Below, one piece after another: positions 1 to 5,883 of a DNA stretch of 6,204 bases. Within the stretch, counting starts at the first letter, position 1. Every line of letters begins with the position of its first letter. The notes beneath the pieces are model-generated. The model made no database searches. It saw nothing but the letters and a program-made list of their open reading frames with translations, and was not told where the DNA came from. Origin of the DNA: Flavobacteriales bacterium (GTDB taxonomy: Bacteria; Bacteroidota; Bacteroidia; Flavobacteriales; PHOS-HE28); the NCBI GenBank assembly GCA_008016945.1, contig SSGN01000234.1:1-6204 (forward strand), written 5' to 3'. The position numbers and the translations under genes are program-made.

Positions 1-978
1 ATCCTGCGGCGTGCGCTTTACGGCGGACTCGAAGCGCGTCTCGGCACTGCGGTAATCCTTCTTCGCCATCGCAGTCTCGCCGTGCTTGAGGTCGTCGATG
101 GTCGGCTTGATCTGGCGCAGGCTGGCGGTGTTATCCATGAAGCGCTCGCGCTGCGGATTGCGCCCCTTCGTATTCGCGTAGCGCGTCTCCGCCATCTGCT
201 GCGCGGTATCGCGCCGCTCGCGGCTCATCGGGTGTGTCGAGAACATCGTCTGCACGATGCCCGGTGACTCCTTTTCCTGATCGACGAGCAGCTGCTGCAG
301 GCGGACCATGCCGGTCGCCGGGTAGCCGCCGCGCACCATGTATTCCTGGCCCAGCGCGTCGGCCTCGCGCTCATCGTCGCGCGAGTAGCCGGAGAGCAGC
401 GCACTGGCGCCAAGCTGGCTGCCCATGGCGATGACGGAGCCCCAGCTCGAATCGCGGACGGCGACGTTGAGCCCGACCACAGCCGCCTGCGCCAGCATCG
501 AGCGGCCCTGCTGCTGGGCAACGTGACGGGCATTGACGTGGCCGAGTTCGTGGCCGAGCAGCGCCGCCAGTTCCGATTCATCGTCCAGTTCGACCATGAT
601 GCCGCGGGTAACCCCCATGGCGCCGCCGGGAAAGGTGTAGGCGTTCACGTAGTTGGCGTTGAGCGCACGGTACGAATAAGGCATGTTCGGCCGGTGCACG
701 GAGTCGTCGAGACGGCCGCCGACTTCCGAGACATAGCGGTTGAGCGCCGGATCCTGCACGGCACCAAGGTCACGCGAGAACTGATGCGGCGAGACGCGGG
801 CATCGACCGCCTTCTCGTCGGCCTCGCTCATGCCGACGAGGATCGAATCACCGGACACCGGCGAGGTAGCACAGGCGGAGAGCGTCGAGGCGCAACCGGC
901 GCCGATCAGCCAGAGCGCCTGGCGACGGGTGAGGCGGTTGCGTTCGAGGTTACGGGCAAGCTGTTCGAAGAAGGGCAT
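1..978 (-). CDS. M48 family metalloprotease, lipoprotein with Tat-like signal (partial, C-terminus off window)
   Basis: Zinc endopeptidase of family M48, probably acting in the periplasm on misassembled or misfolded envelope proteins, as BepA and LoiP do in E. coli. I translated 326 codons with no stop before the left edge. The zinc motif HELGH is at residues 143-147. The third ligand is probably Glu205 in DEREAD, and the family STHP motif is at 247-250. The N-terminus has twin arginines (LTRRQAL, residues 16-22), a hydrophobic stretch and a lipobox LSAC with Cys36. The protein is therefore predicted to be a lipidated export product, possibly Tat-dependent. The last visible residues (about 290-326, AKKDYRSAETRFESAV) look like the start of a TPR, as in BepA-type proteins of about 480 aa. 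The ATG at 978 is the only start codon after the in-frame stop at 1015-1017; no good Shine-Dalgarno precedes it. Family assignment is secure; the exact orthologue is not. Confidence 0.93.
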   Translation of the reverse strand, partial: MPFFEQLARNLERNRLTRRQALWLIGAGCASTLSACATSPVSGDSILVGMSEADEKAVDARVSPHQFSRDLGAVQDPALNRYVSEVGGRLDDSVHRPNMPYSYRALNANYVNAYTFPGGAMGVTRGIMVELDDESELAALLGHELGHVNARHVAQQQGRSMLAQAAVVGLNVAVRDSSWGSVIAMGSQLGASALLSGYSRDDEREADALGQEYMVRGGYPATGMVRLQQLLVDQEKESPGIVQTMFSTHPMSRERRDTAQQMAETRYANTKGRNPQRERFMDNTASLRQIKPTIDDLKHGETAMAKKDYRSAETRFESAVKRTPQD

Positions 979-982
979 CGTG

Positions 983-1015
983 GTCCGGAATGTCGTCGAT
1001 CGAGTCCGGAAATGT
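983..1015. repeat. Short direct repeat upstream of the M48 gene (possible operator)
   Basis: On the plus strand GTCCGGAATGT (983-993) recurs as GTCCGGAAATGT (1004-1015), offset by 21 bp, about two helical turns. The 8-bp palindrome TCGATCGA (996-1003) lies between the copies. The pair sits immediately upstream of the protease start codon, where a repressor or activator could bind. Chance is possible in GC-rich DNA, and no regulator family is recognised. Confidence 0.3.
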
Positions 1016-1060
1016 TACCGCAGGCGCGTCCCTTATTCGATTCCGGCGCTCCCGGCATGA

Positions 1061-1100
1061 TGATTGTCGCCCCATGTCGCCCGGGCGATGGCGACAATCA
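1061..1100 (-). terminator. Nested inverted repeat at the sixA stop codon (possible terminator)
   Basis: Perfect 11-bp arms TGATTGTCGCC (1061-1071) and GGCGACAATCA (1090-1100) enclose a second perfect palindrome, TCGCCCGGGCGA (1077-1088). Read on the minus strand, the first arm begins with the TGA stop of sixA. The structure could end the sixA transcript or block 3' exonucleases. No T-run follows on either strand, so it is not a standard intrinsic terminator. It occupies about a third of the 119-bp gap between sixA and the M48 gene. Confidence 0.45.
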
Positions 1101-1550
1101 GAGGAACTCAGGGGTGATCACCGTCCGCAGCACGGTCTGCTGCTCCCCTGCCCGCACGCGGTTGGTGAACCACCACAGCGCGCCTTTCTTGATCGTGCAC
1201 GGCGCTTCCTGCCCCGAGAGCAACAGCGAGGCCAGATTGCCGAGGCCGGGCTGATGCCCGATCAGCATCACGGCACCGTGGGCTGTCGGCCAGCCGGAGG
1301 CTGCCACGAGATCCGGGACGCTGGCATCGGGGCCGATCTTGCGGTTGGTTTCGTAGGGCAGCGCCAGCGCGTCGGCGGTCTGCCGGGTGCGCACGGTCGG
1401 GCTGGCGACGATGTGCAGTTTCTTCGGCAGGTGGGCATGCAGCCAGCGCGCCACCTGCTTCGCCTGCTTCTCGCCGCGCGCCGTCAGCGCCCGGTCGAAA
1501 TCGACCGGCCCGTCCTCGGCTTCGGCATGGCGCCAGAGCAGCAGATCCAT
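1098..1550 (-). CDS. sixA: SixA-type phosphohistidine phosphatase (histidine phosphatase family)
   Basis: Small cytoplasmic phosphatase of the histidine phosphatase (RHG) superfamily. In E. coli SixA removes phosphate from histidine phosphotransfer or nitrogen-PTS proteins; the partner here is unknown. From the ATG at 1550 it is 150 aa, close to the 161 aa of E. coli SixA and without the insertions of larger phosphoglycerate mutases. The nucleophile is His8 in LLLWRHAEAEDG, Arg7 is the phosphate ligand, SPTVRTRQTA (about 50-59) supplies further phosphate-binding residues, and LIGHQPGL carries the second catalytic His99. I chose 1550 because it places RHA at the family position and has GGAG 8 nt upstream (1559-1562). 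An in-frame ATG at 1577 has a stronger GGAGGG 5 nt upstream and would add nine residues, so the start is ambiguous. The gene stands alone, with 107 bp to the preceding glycosyltransferase from this start. Confidence 0.9.
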   Translation of the reverse strand: MDLLLWRHAEAEDGPVDFDRALTARGEKQAKQVARWLHAHLPKKLHIVASPTVRTRQTADALALPYETNRKIGPDASVPDLVAASGWPTAHGAVMLIGHQPGLGNLASLLLSGQEAPCTIKKGALWWFTNRVRAGEQQTVLRTVITPEFL

Positions 1551-1616
1551 CGGGGTTTCTCCAGAGAAAGCCGGCATGCTAGCCCTCCATCGTTACAGCC
1601 TGATTTCGATGCGGGA

Positions 1617-1622
1617 AGTATA
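1617..1622 (-). promoter_or_regulatory. Candidate -10 element for sixA
   Basis: TATACT on the minus strand matches the sigma-70 -10 consensus at five of six positions and would start transcription near 1610, about 60 nt before the chosen sixA start. No credible -35 hexamer is present at 16-18 bp spacing; that region is taken up by the hairpin after the glycosyltransferase gene. The candidate is weak on its own and would need an activator or mapped transcript ends. Confidence 0.25.
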
Positions 1623-1629
1623 GCCGGCA

Positions 1630-1651
1630 GCCCTTCGGGAGAACGAAGGGC
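1630..1651 (-). terminator. Hairpin 6 nt after the glycosyltransferase stop codon
   Basis: An 8-bp perfect stem GCCCTTCG/CGAAGGGC (1630-1637 and 1644-1651) with a 6-nt loop lies directly behind the glycosyltransferase stop at 1658-1660. Position and stability fit the end of the metallophosphoesterase-glycosyltransferase transcript. The sequence that follows on the minus strand (TGCCGGCTATAC) lacks a T-run, so efficient Rho-independent termination is doubtful; it may only protect the 3' end. Confidence 0.45.
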
Positions 1652-1657
1652 GCAGAT

Positions 1658-2845
1658 TCAGAGCCCGCCGATGAGCAGCGGCTGCGCCTCGCGCGCGCGG
1701 TGGCAGCGGCGGATGCTGCGGTAGAGCGTGGCCATCCGTTCGGCCATGGCGGCATCCGACCATTCCTGCGCGTACTCGGCGGCTTCGCGCCGCAGGTGCG
1801 TCCACACCTGCGGATGGCGCAGGAAGTGGGCGAGCGTACGGCCGAAGGCGACCTCGTCGTCGGGCGGCACGATGCAGCCGCGCCCGGCGCCGAGAATGTC
1901 GGTCGTGCCCATCGCCGAGAGCGCGACCACCGGCACGCCGGCGGCCATCGCTTCGAGCAGGACCAGCCCCTGCGTCTCGGTGCGCGAGGCGAAGACGAAG
2001 GCGTCGGCGGCGGCATAGCAGTCGGGCAGGTCCTTCTGCCGGTCGAGATAGCCGAGAAAGCGCACGCTCCCCGCCAGGCCGAGGCTTTCGACCTGCGCCT
2101 TCAGCGCCGGCGTCGCCGGCCCCTCGCCGGTGATCAGCAGCAGCATTTCCGGACAGGAGGAAAGCCCGACCTGCAGCGCCCGGATCAGGAAATCGATGTT
2201 CTTCTCGTGTGCGACGCGGCCGACGTAGAGCGCCACCGGCCGCTCCGGGCGGATGCCGAGGCGCGAGCGGAAGGCATCGCCGTCGCCGCCGGCGAAGCGT
2301 TCGAGCGGGATGCCGGTCGGCAGCACGTGCATCGGCGTCGTGACGCCGTATTCGCCGAGGCGTTCGCGCATCGCCGTCGACGGCACGACGATGCCGTCGA
2401 GCGCATTGCACTGGCGGCGCGAGAGCAGGCGCGCGCCGCCGCGCAGCCAGCTTCCCGGCAGCCACGGCGCGTAGTGATGCAGGTACTCCTCGAACAGCGT
2501 GTGGTAGGTGGCGATCACCGGCAGGCCGAGCTTGCGGGCGGCTTCCAGACCGGCGTAGTGGGCGACGAAGGGCGTCTGCACATGGATCAGGTCGCAGCCC
2601 TCGGCGGCCTGCGCCACGGCGCGGTGCATCGCCCGCCAGCGCACGAAGCGGTCCTCGGCATCGCCCGGCACCGGACGGCCGGGCACACGCACGACGCCCG
2701 GCTGCTCGGCCTCGCCGCCATAGGCCGGCACCACGAGGCGCACCTCGACGCCTTCGTTGGCAAGGCCGCGGCGAAAGGTTTCGATCGACGTCGAGACGCC
2801 GTTGATGCGCGGAAAATAGACATCCGAGACCATCAGGACACGCAT
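1658..2845 (-). CDS. GT4 family glycosyltransferase, possible diacylglycerol glycosyltransferase (Agt-like)
   Basis: GT-B-fold retaining glycosyltransferase of CAZy family 4, 395 aa. The N-terminal acceptor domain starts RVLMVSDVYFPRINGVST, with the glycine loop at residues 15-16. The nucleotide-sugar domain starts near 203 (ALYVGRVAHEKN, with Arg210 and Lys215 as likely diphosphate-binding residues) and has the E-x7-E motif at Glu290 and Glu298 (TETQGLVLLE). There is no signal peptide or TM helix, so it probably acts at the inner face of the cytoplasmic membrane. The ATG at 2845 has AGGAGG 4 nt upstream (2850-2855), inside the end of the metallophosphoesterase gene, and the two genes overlap by 13 bp; co-translation is likely. 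Relatives make glycosyl-diacylglycerol or mannosylated lipids. Because its partner resembles PlcP, I favour diacylglycerol as acceptor. The GT4 call is firm; the substrate is inferred. Confidence 0.92.
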   Translation of the reverse strand: MRVLMVSDVYFPRINGVSTSIETFRRGLANEGVEVRLVVPAYGGEAEQPGVVRVPGRPVPGDAEDRFVRWRAMHRAVAQAAEGCDLIHVQTPFVAHYAGLEAARKLGLPVIATYHTLFEEYLHHYAPWLPGSWLRGGARLLSRRQCNALDGIVVPSTAMRERLGEYGVTTPMHVLPTGIPLERFAGGDGDAFRSRLGIRPERPVALYVGRVAHEKNIDFLIRALQVGLSSCPEMLLLITGEGPATPALKAQVESLGLAGSVRFLGYLDRQKDLPDCYAAADAFVFASRTETQGLVLLEAMAAGVPVVALSAMGTTDILGAGRGCIVPPDDEVAFGRTLAHFLRHPQVWTHLRREAAEYAQEWSDAAMAERMATLYRSIRRCHRAREAQPLLIGGL

Positions 2846-3648
2846 GATTCCTCCTCGTTATCGGTAAGCGCCGGGGCGGCGACGCTTTTCTCCGGGATGG
2901 CCGGAACTGCCGATGTCCCGGTCCAGTGGATGACTTCGAGCCGGCCGTCGGGGTGCTCGACCAGCGCGGTGCAGGAATCGACCCAGTCGCCGCAGTTGCC
3001 GTAGACCAGCCCGCCGACCTCGCGCAGGGCGACGCAGTGGATGTGGCCGCAGATGACGCCGTCGAGCCCGCGCTGGCGCGCCGCGTGGATCACCGACTCC
3101 TCGAAGTCGAGCACGAACTGCAGCGCGCGCTTGACCTTGCGCTTGGCGTAGCCGGCAAGCGACCAGTAACCGGCGATGCCGAGCCGGCGGCGCAGCCAGG
3201 AGATCAGGGTGTTGCAACGGACCAACCAGTCGTAGGCCATGTCGCCGAGCAGGGCAACCCAGCGGTGGTGCCGCGTGACCTGGTCGAAGGCGTCGCCGTG
3301 GATGAGCAGGAAGCGGCGCCCGTCGGCCAGTTCATGCACGTGCTCGCCGGCCAGTTCGATGTCGCCGAAGGCGGCATCGAGGTAGCCGCGCAGCGCTTCG
3401 TCGTGGTTGCCGGGAATCAGCATCACCCGCTCGCCGTGACGCGCGCGGCGCAGCAGTTTCTGGACGACGGTGTTCTGCGCCGGCGTCCAGTGGATGCTGC
3501 GGCTCATGGCCCAGAAGTCGACGATGTCGCCGATCAGGAAGACGTTGTCGGCGGTGTATTCACGCAGGAATTCGAGCAGCCGCTCGGCCTGGCACGCGCG
3601 GGTGCCGAGGTGGATGTCCGAGAGGAAAAGGGAACGGACCTTGGGCAT
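2833..3648 (-). CDS. Metallophosphoesterase, LpxH-like superfamily, probable PlcP-type phospholipase C
   Basis: Calcineurin-like two-metal phosphoesterase, 271 aa. The metal-site motifs appear in order: SDIHLG (Asp11, His13), GDIVDFW (Asp41), GNHDE (Asn81, His82), IHGD (His117) and GHIH (His202, His204). Automated pipelines often call such proteins UDP-2,3-diacylglucosamine diphosphatase (LpxH). E. coli LpxH, however, has GNRDF and GHTH at the equivalent places, while this protein has GNHDE, GHIH and the GTRACQAERLLEFLREY segment that I recall from the rhizobial PlcP group, which hydrolyses phospholipids to diacylglycerol under phosphate limitation. The immediately downstream GT4 gene, overlapping by 13 bp, fits a plcP-agt-like pair. 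No signal peptide is visible. The only plausible start is the ATG at 3648, with a GGAG 10 nt upstream that is locked in a perfect hairpin. The fold is certain; PlcP rather than a lipid A role is inferred. Confidence 0.9.
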   Translation of the reverse strand: MPKVRSLFLSDIHLGTRACQAERLLEFLREYTADNVFLIGDIVDFWAMSRSIHWTPAQNTVVQKLLRRARHGERVMLIPGNHDEALRGYLDAAFGDIELAGEHVHELADGRRFLLIHGDAFDQVTRHHRWVALLGDMAYDWLVRCNTLISWLRRRLGIAGYWSLAGYAKRKVKRALQFVLDFEESVIHAARQRGLDGVICGHIHCVALREVGGLVYGNCGDWVDSCTALVEHPDGRLEVIHWTGTSAVPAIPEKSVAAPALTDNEEESCVS

Positions 3649-3669
3649 GGCGGAGATGCTCCGCCATGC
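3645..3669 (-). promoter_or_regulatory. Perfect 11-bp hairpin containing the SD and start codon of the metallophosphoesterase gene
   Basis: Arms GCATGGCGGAG (3645-3655) and CTCCGCCATGC (3659-3669) pair perfectly around a 3-nt loop. On the minus-strand RNA the first arm carries GGAG (3659-3662), the likely Shine-Dalgarno, and the second arm contains the ATG (3646-3648). Folding would therefore hide both from the ribosome. The hairpin begins 27 nt after the diguanylate cyclase stop. No T-run follows, so I prefer a translation-control element or a regulator-binding palindrome over a terminator. Confidence 0.55.
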
Positions 3670-3671
3670 AC

Positions 3672-3689
3672 ATCACAGGCCGATGACGG
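3672..3689 (-). promoter_or_regulatory. Candidate PHO box (PhoB site) upstream of the metallophosphoesterase-glycosyltransferase pair
   Basis: The minus strand reads CCGTCAT-CGGC-CTGTGAT: two 7-bp direct half-sites separated by 4 bp, the exact 11-bp period of PhoB boxes (CTGTCAT-N4-CTGTCAT/C). Twelve of 14 half-site positions match, in the orientation of the downstream genes. A weaker third unit, CTGAAAC, lies one further period upstream and overlaps the diguanylate cyclase stop codon. A poor -10 candidate, GAGCAT (3656-3661), follows after 10 bp, which would put the transcript start almost at the ATG. Found by eye, not by matrix scoring. Confidence 0.45.
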
Positions 3690-3696
3690 CCGCGTT

Positions 3697-5883
3697 TCAG
3701 TTCGGCGACAGGCGCATCGCGGCAGCGCCCGGGGCGGCCTTGCCCATGTCGGGCCGATAGAAGCGCCAGGCGTTGCGCCCGCCTTCCTTGGCCTGGTACA
3801 TGGCGATGTCCGCATGACCGAGCAGCGAGTCGATGTCGATGCCGTCCTGCGGGAAGAGGCTGATGCCGATGCTCGCCGAGAGGCGCAGGTCCTGGCCGTT
3901 GACGCGGAACGGGCGGGCGAAGCGCTCGATCAGCTTCTGCGCGACGACGGCCATGCTGTCGGCGTTGATGTCGTCCTCGATCAGCAGCACGAACTCGTCG
4001 CCGCCGATGCGGGCCACCGTGTCGCCGGCACGCAGCAGTTCGCGCATCGCTTCCGCCGCCTGGCAGAGCACGATGTCGCCGACGGCGTGACCAAGCGTGT
4101 CGTTGATCTGCTTGAAGTGGTCGAGATCGACGAACAGTACGGCCAGCCCGCCCTGCTCGCGGCGCACACGCGACAGCGCGTGCTCGAGGCGGTCGCGCAG
4201 CAGCACACGATTCGGCAGGCGGGTCAGCGGGTCGTGATGGGCGAGAAACTCCAGCGTCTCCTGCGAGCGCTTGGCGATGGTGATGTCGGAGAAGACGGCT
4301 ACGTAGTGCGTGACCGCGCCGTGGTCATCCTTGATCGCGCTGATCGTCTGCCAGACGGGGAAGATCTCGCCGTTCTTGCGCCGGTTCCAGATTTCGCCCT
4401 GCCAGACGCCGGCCTCGTTGAGTCCCGCCCACAGGCGCTGGTAGAAAATCGGTTCGTGGCGATTGGAGCGGACCATGCGCGGATTGTTGCCGAGGGCTTC
4501 CTCCGCCGCGTAGCCGGTGATCTCGGTGAAGGCGCGGTTGACCGCGAGAATCGTCGCGCTGGCGTCGGTGATGACGATGCCGTCGGCGGTGTATTCGAAG
4601 ACACGGCTGGCCAGCCGCAGCTCTTCCTCCTGACGCTTGCGCTCGGTGATGTCGCGACCGATGCCGAGCACGCCGATCAGTTTTCCGGCGCTGTCGTACA
4701 TCGGCGTCTTGATCGTCTCGAGCAGCGCGCGATGGCCGTCGCTGGCGTACACCACCTCTTCCTCGTTGCGGCGCGGGCCGCCGGCCTCGATCGCTTCGCG
4801 ATCCTTGCGGCGGAAGAAGTCAGCCAGCTCGGCCGGAACGAAATCGTCGTCGGTCCGGCCGACGATGGCCCCTTCCTCGGCGCCGAAGAGGTTCTGGAAT
4901 TCCTTGTTGCACGCAAGAAAGACGCCGTTCGCATCCTTCAGCCAGACCAGGTCGGGCAGCGTATCGACGAGGGTACGCAGACGCAGGCGCTCGTCGTAGA
5001 GCTGGCGCGTGCGTTGGCGCACCTGGCGCCGCAGCATGAAGCCCAAGACGGCGACACCACCGCCGAGCGCGATGGCGAGCACCAGCCCGTAGAGCAGGTT
5101 GCGGCCCCAGGGCGAGAGGTCGATCGGCACGCCCATCCATTTCTGCTGGAGCGCCGCCTTCTCTTCCGGCGTGAAGCTGTCGAAGCCGCGCTGGACGACT
5201 TCGAGCAGGGCCTCGTCGCCCTTGTTGACGGCCCGGTGGAACTGGCCGGTGTACAGCGTGAAGGCCTTGCGGAAGCGCTCGTGCGCCTGCTTGCGATAGA
5301 GCAGGTAGTTGGCCGGCGGCTCGTCGAGGCAGAAGACCTTGATCCGACCGGCCGCCGCTTCCTCGACGATGCGCTCGTAGCTGTCGAAGGCGGCGATCGT
5401 GGTGACCCCGCCGGCCTTGAGCATCTCGATGCAGGCGTCGCCGGCCTTGACCCCGACGAGGAAGCCGCGCAGCGTTTCGACGCCGCTGATGCCGCCGATC
5501 TCCTCGTGCGCGTAGATCGGCACCGGCAGGTCGGCGTAGGGCCGGGAGAAGGCGAGGTAGCGCTCGCGCTCCGGCGTGCGGAACATGGTGTCGATCACCT
5601 GCGCCTGCCGATCGGCGAGCAGTGCCTGCGCCTTGGCCCAGTCGGTGGCCTCCAGCCGGACGCGGATGCCGGTCTTGGCCGACCACAGCTTCCACGCATC
5701 GGCGAGATAGCCGTCGATCTGGCCGCGCGCGTTGCGGAAGATGTAGGGCGGATAGTTGTCGTCGGAGGCGACGACGATCTCCTCCGGCGCGCTGTTCTCG
5801 GCCCGCGCGCCGGCGGCAAGGAGGAAGCACAGGGCTGCCGCGACGGCGGCGACCCAACCCTGGCCGCGCCGCACGGAAATCAT
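3697..5883 (-). CDS. Membrane-bound sensor diguanylate cyclase: SBP_bac_3 - TM - PAS - PAS - GGDEF
   Basis: Makes cyclic di-GMP in response to a periplasmic ligand; 728 aa. Residues 1-28 form a Sec signal peptide ending AGARA. Residues about 34-255 are a solute-binding domain of the polar-amino-acid family (DDNYPPYIFRNARGQIDGYLAD, TPERERYLAFSRPY, with Asp187 in FCLDEPP as a possible ligand contact). A TM helix spans about 262-284, followed by a charged linker, PAS 1 at about 301-412 and PAS 2 at about 422-536. The GGDEF domain (about 540-708) has an intact active site: GGDEF at 627-631, Asp586 for metal, and Asn594 and Asp603 for guanine. The inhibitory I-site RAGD is at 618-621. There is no EAL domain. 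I chose the ATG at 5883 because it gives a clean signal peptide and overlaps the ppk2 stop as ATGA; a longer reading upstream would run through ppk2 in another frame. The ligand is unknown. Confidence 0.95.
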   Translation of the reverse strand: MISVRRGQGWVAAVAAALCFLLAAGARAENSAPEEIVVASDDNYPPYIFRNARGQIDGYLADAWKLWSAKTGIRVRLEATDWAKAQALLADRQAQVIDTMFRTPERERYLAFSRPYADLPVPIYAHEEIGGISGVETLRGFLVGVKAGDACIEMLKAGGVTTIAAFDSYERIVEEAAAGRIKVFCLDEPPANYLLYRKQAHERFRKAFTLYTGQFHRAVNKGDEALLEVVQRGFDSFTPEEKAALQQKWMGVPIDLSPWGRNLLYGLVLAIALGGGVAVLGFMLRRQVRQRTRQLYDERLRLRTLVDTLPDLVWLKDANGVFLACNKEFQNLFGAEEGAIVGRTDDDFVPAELADFFRRKDREAIEAGGPRRNEEEVVYASDGHRALLETIKTPMYDSAGKLIGVLGIGRDITERKRQEEELRLASRVFEYTADGIVITDASATILAVNRAFTEITGYAAEEALGNNPRMVRSNRHEPIFYQRLWAGLNEAGVWQGEIWNRRKNGEIFPVWQTISAIKDDHGAVTHYVAVFSDITIAKRSQETLEFLAHHDPLTRLPNRVLLRDRLEHALSRVRREQGGLAVLFVDLDHFKQINDTLGHAVGDIVLCQAAEAMRELLRAGDTVARIGGDEFVLLIEDDINADSMAVVAQKLIERFARPFRVNGQDLRLSASIGISLFPQDGIDIDSLLGHADIAMYQAKEGGRNAWRFYRPDMGKAAPGAAAMRLSPN

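Noticed and set aside
1630..1651. A canonical Rho-independent terminator after the glycosyltransferase
   Set aside because: The stem is good but no T-run follows on the minus strand; reported only as a hairpin with moderate confidence.
1593..2465. A 290-codon minus-strand open frame inside the glycosyltransferase gene
   Set aside because: Alternative frame of the GT4 gene with Ala/Arg-rich composition and no recognisable domain.
1700..3004. A 434-codon plus-strand open frame opposite the glycosyltransferase
   Set aside because: Shadow of the GT4 gene: low-complexity Ala/Arg/His-rich translation, no motif, and no start signal of note.
2833..3648. A lipid A biosynthesis LpxH call
   Set aside because: The GNHDE and GHIH motifs differ from the GNRDF and GHTH of LpxH, and the GT4 partner points to another lipid pathway. 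The alternative is kept as possible but not preferred.
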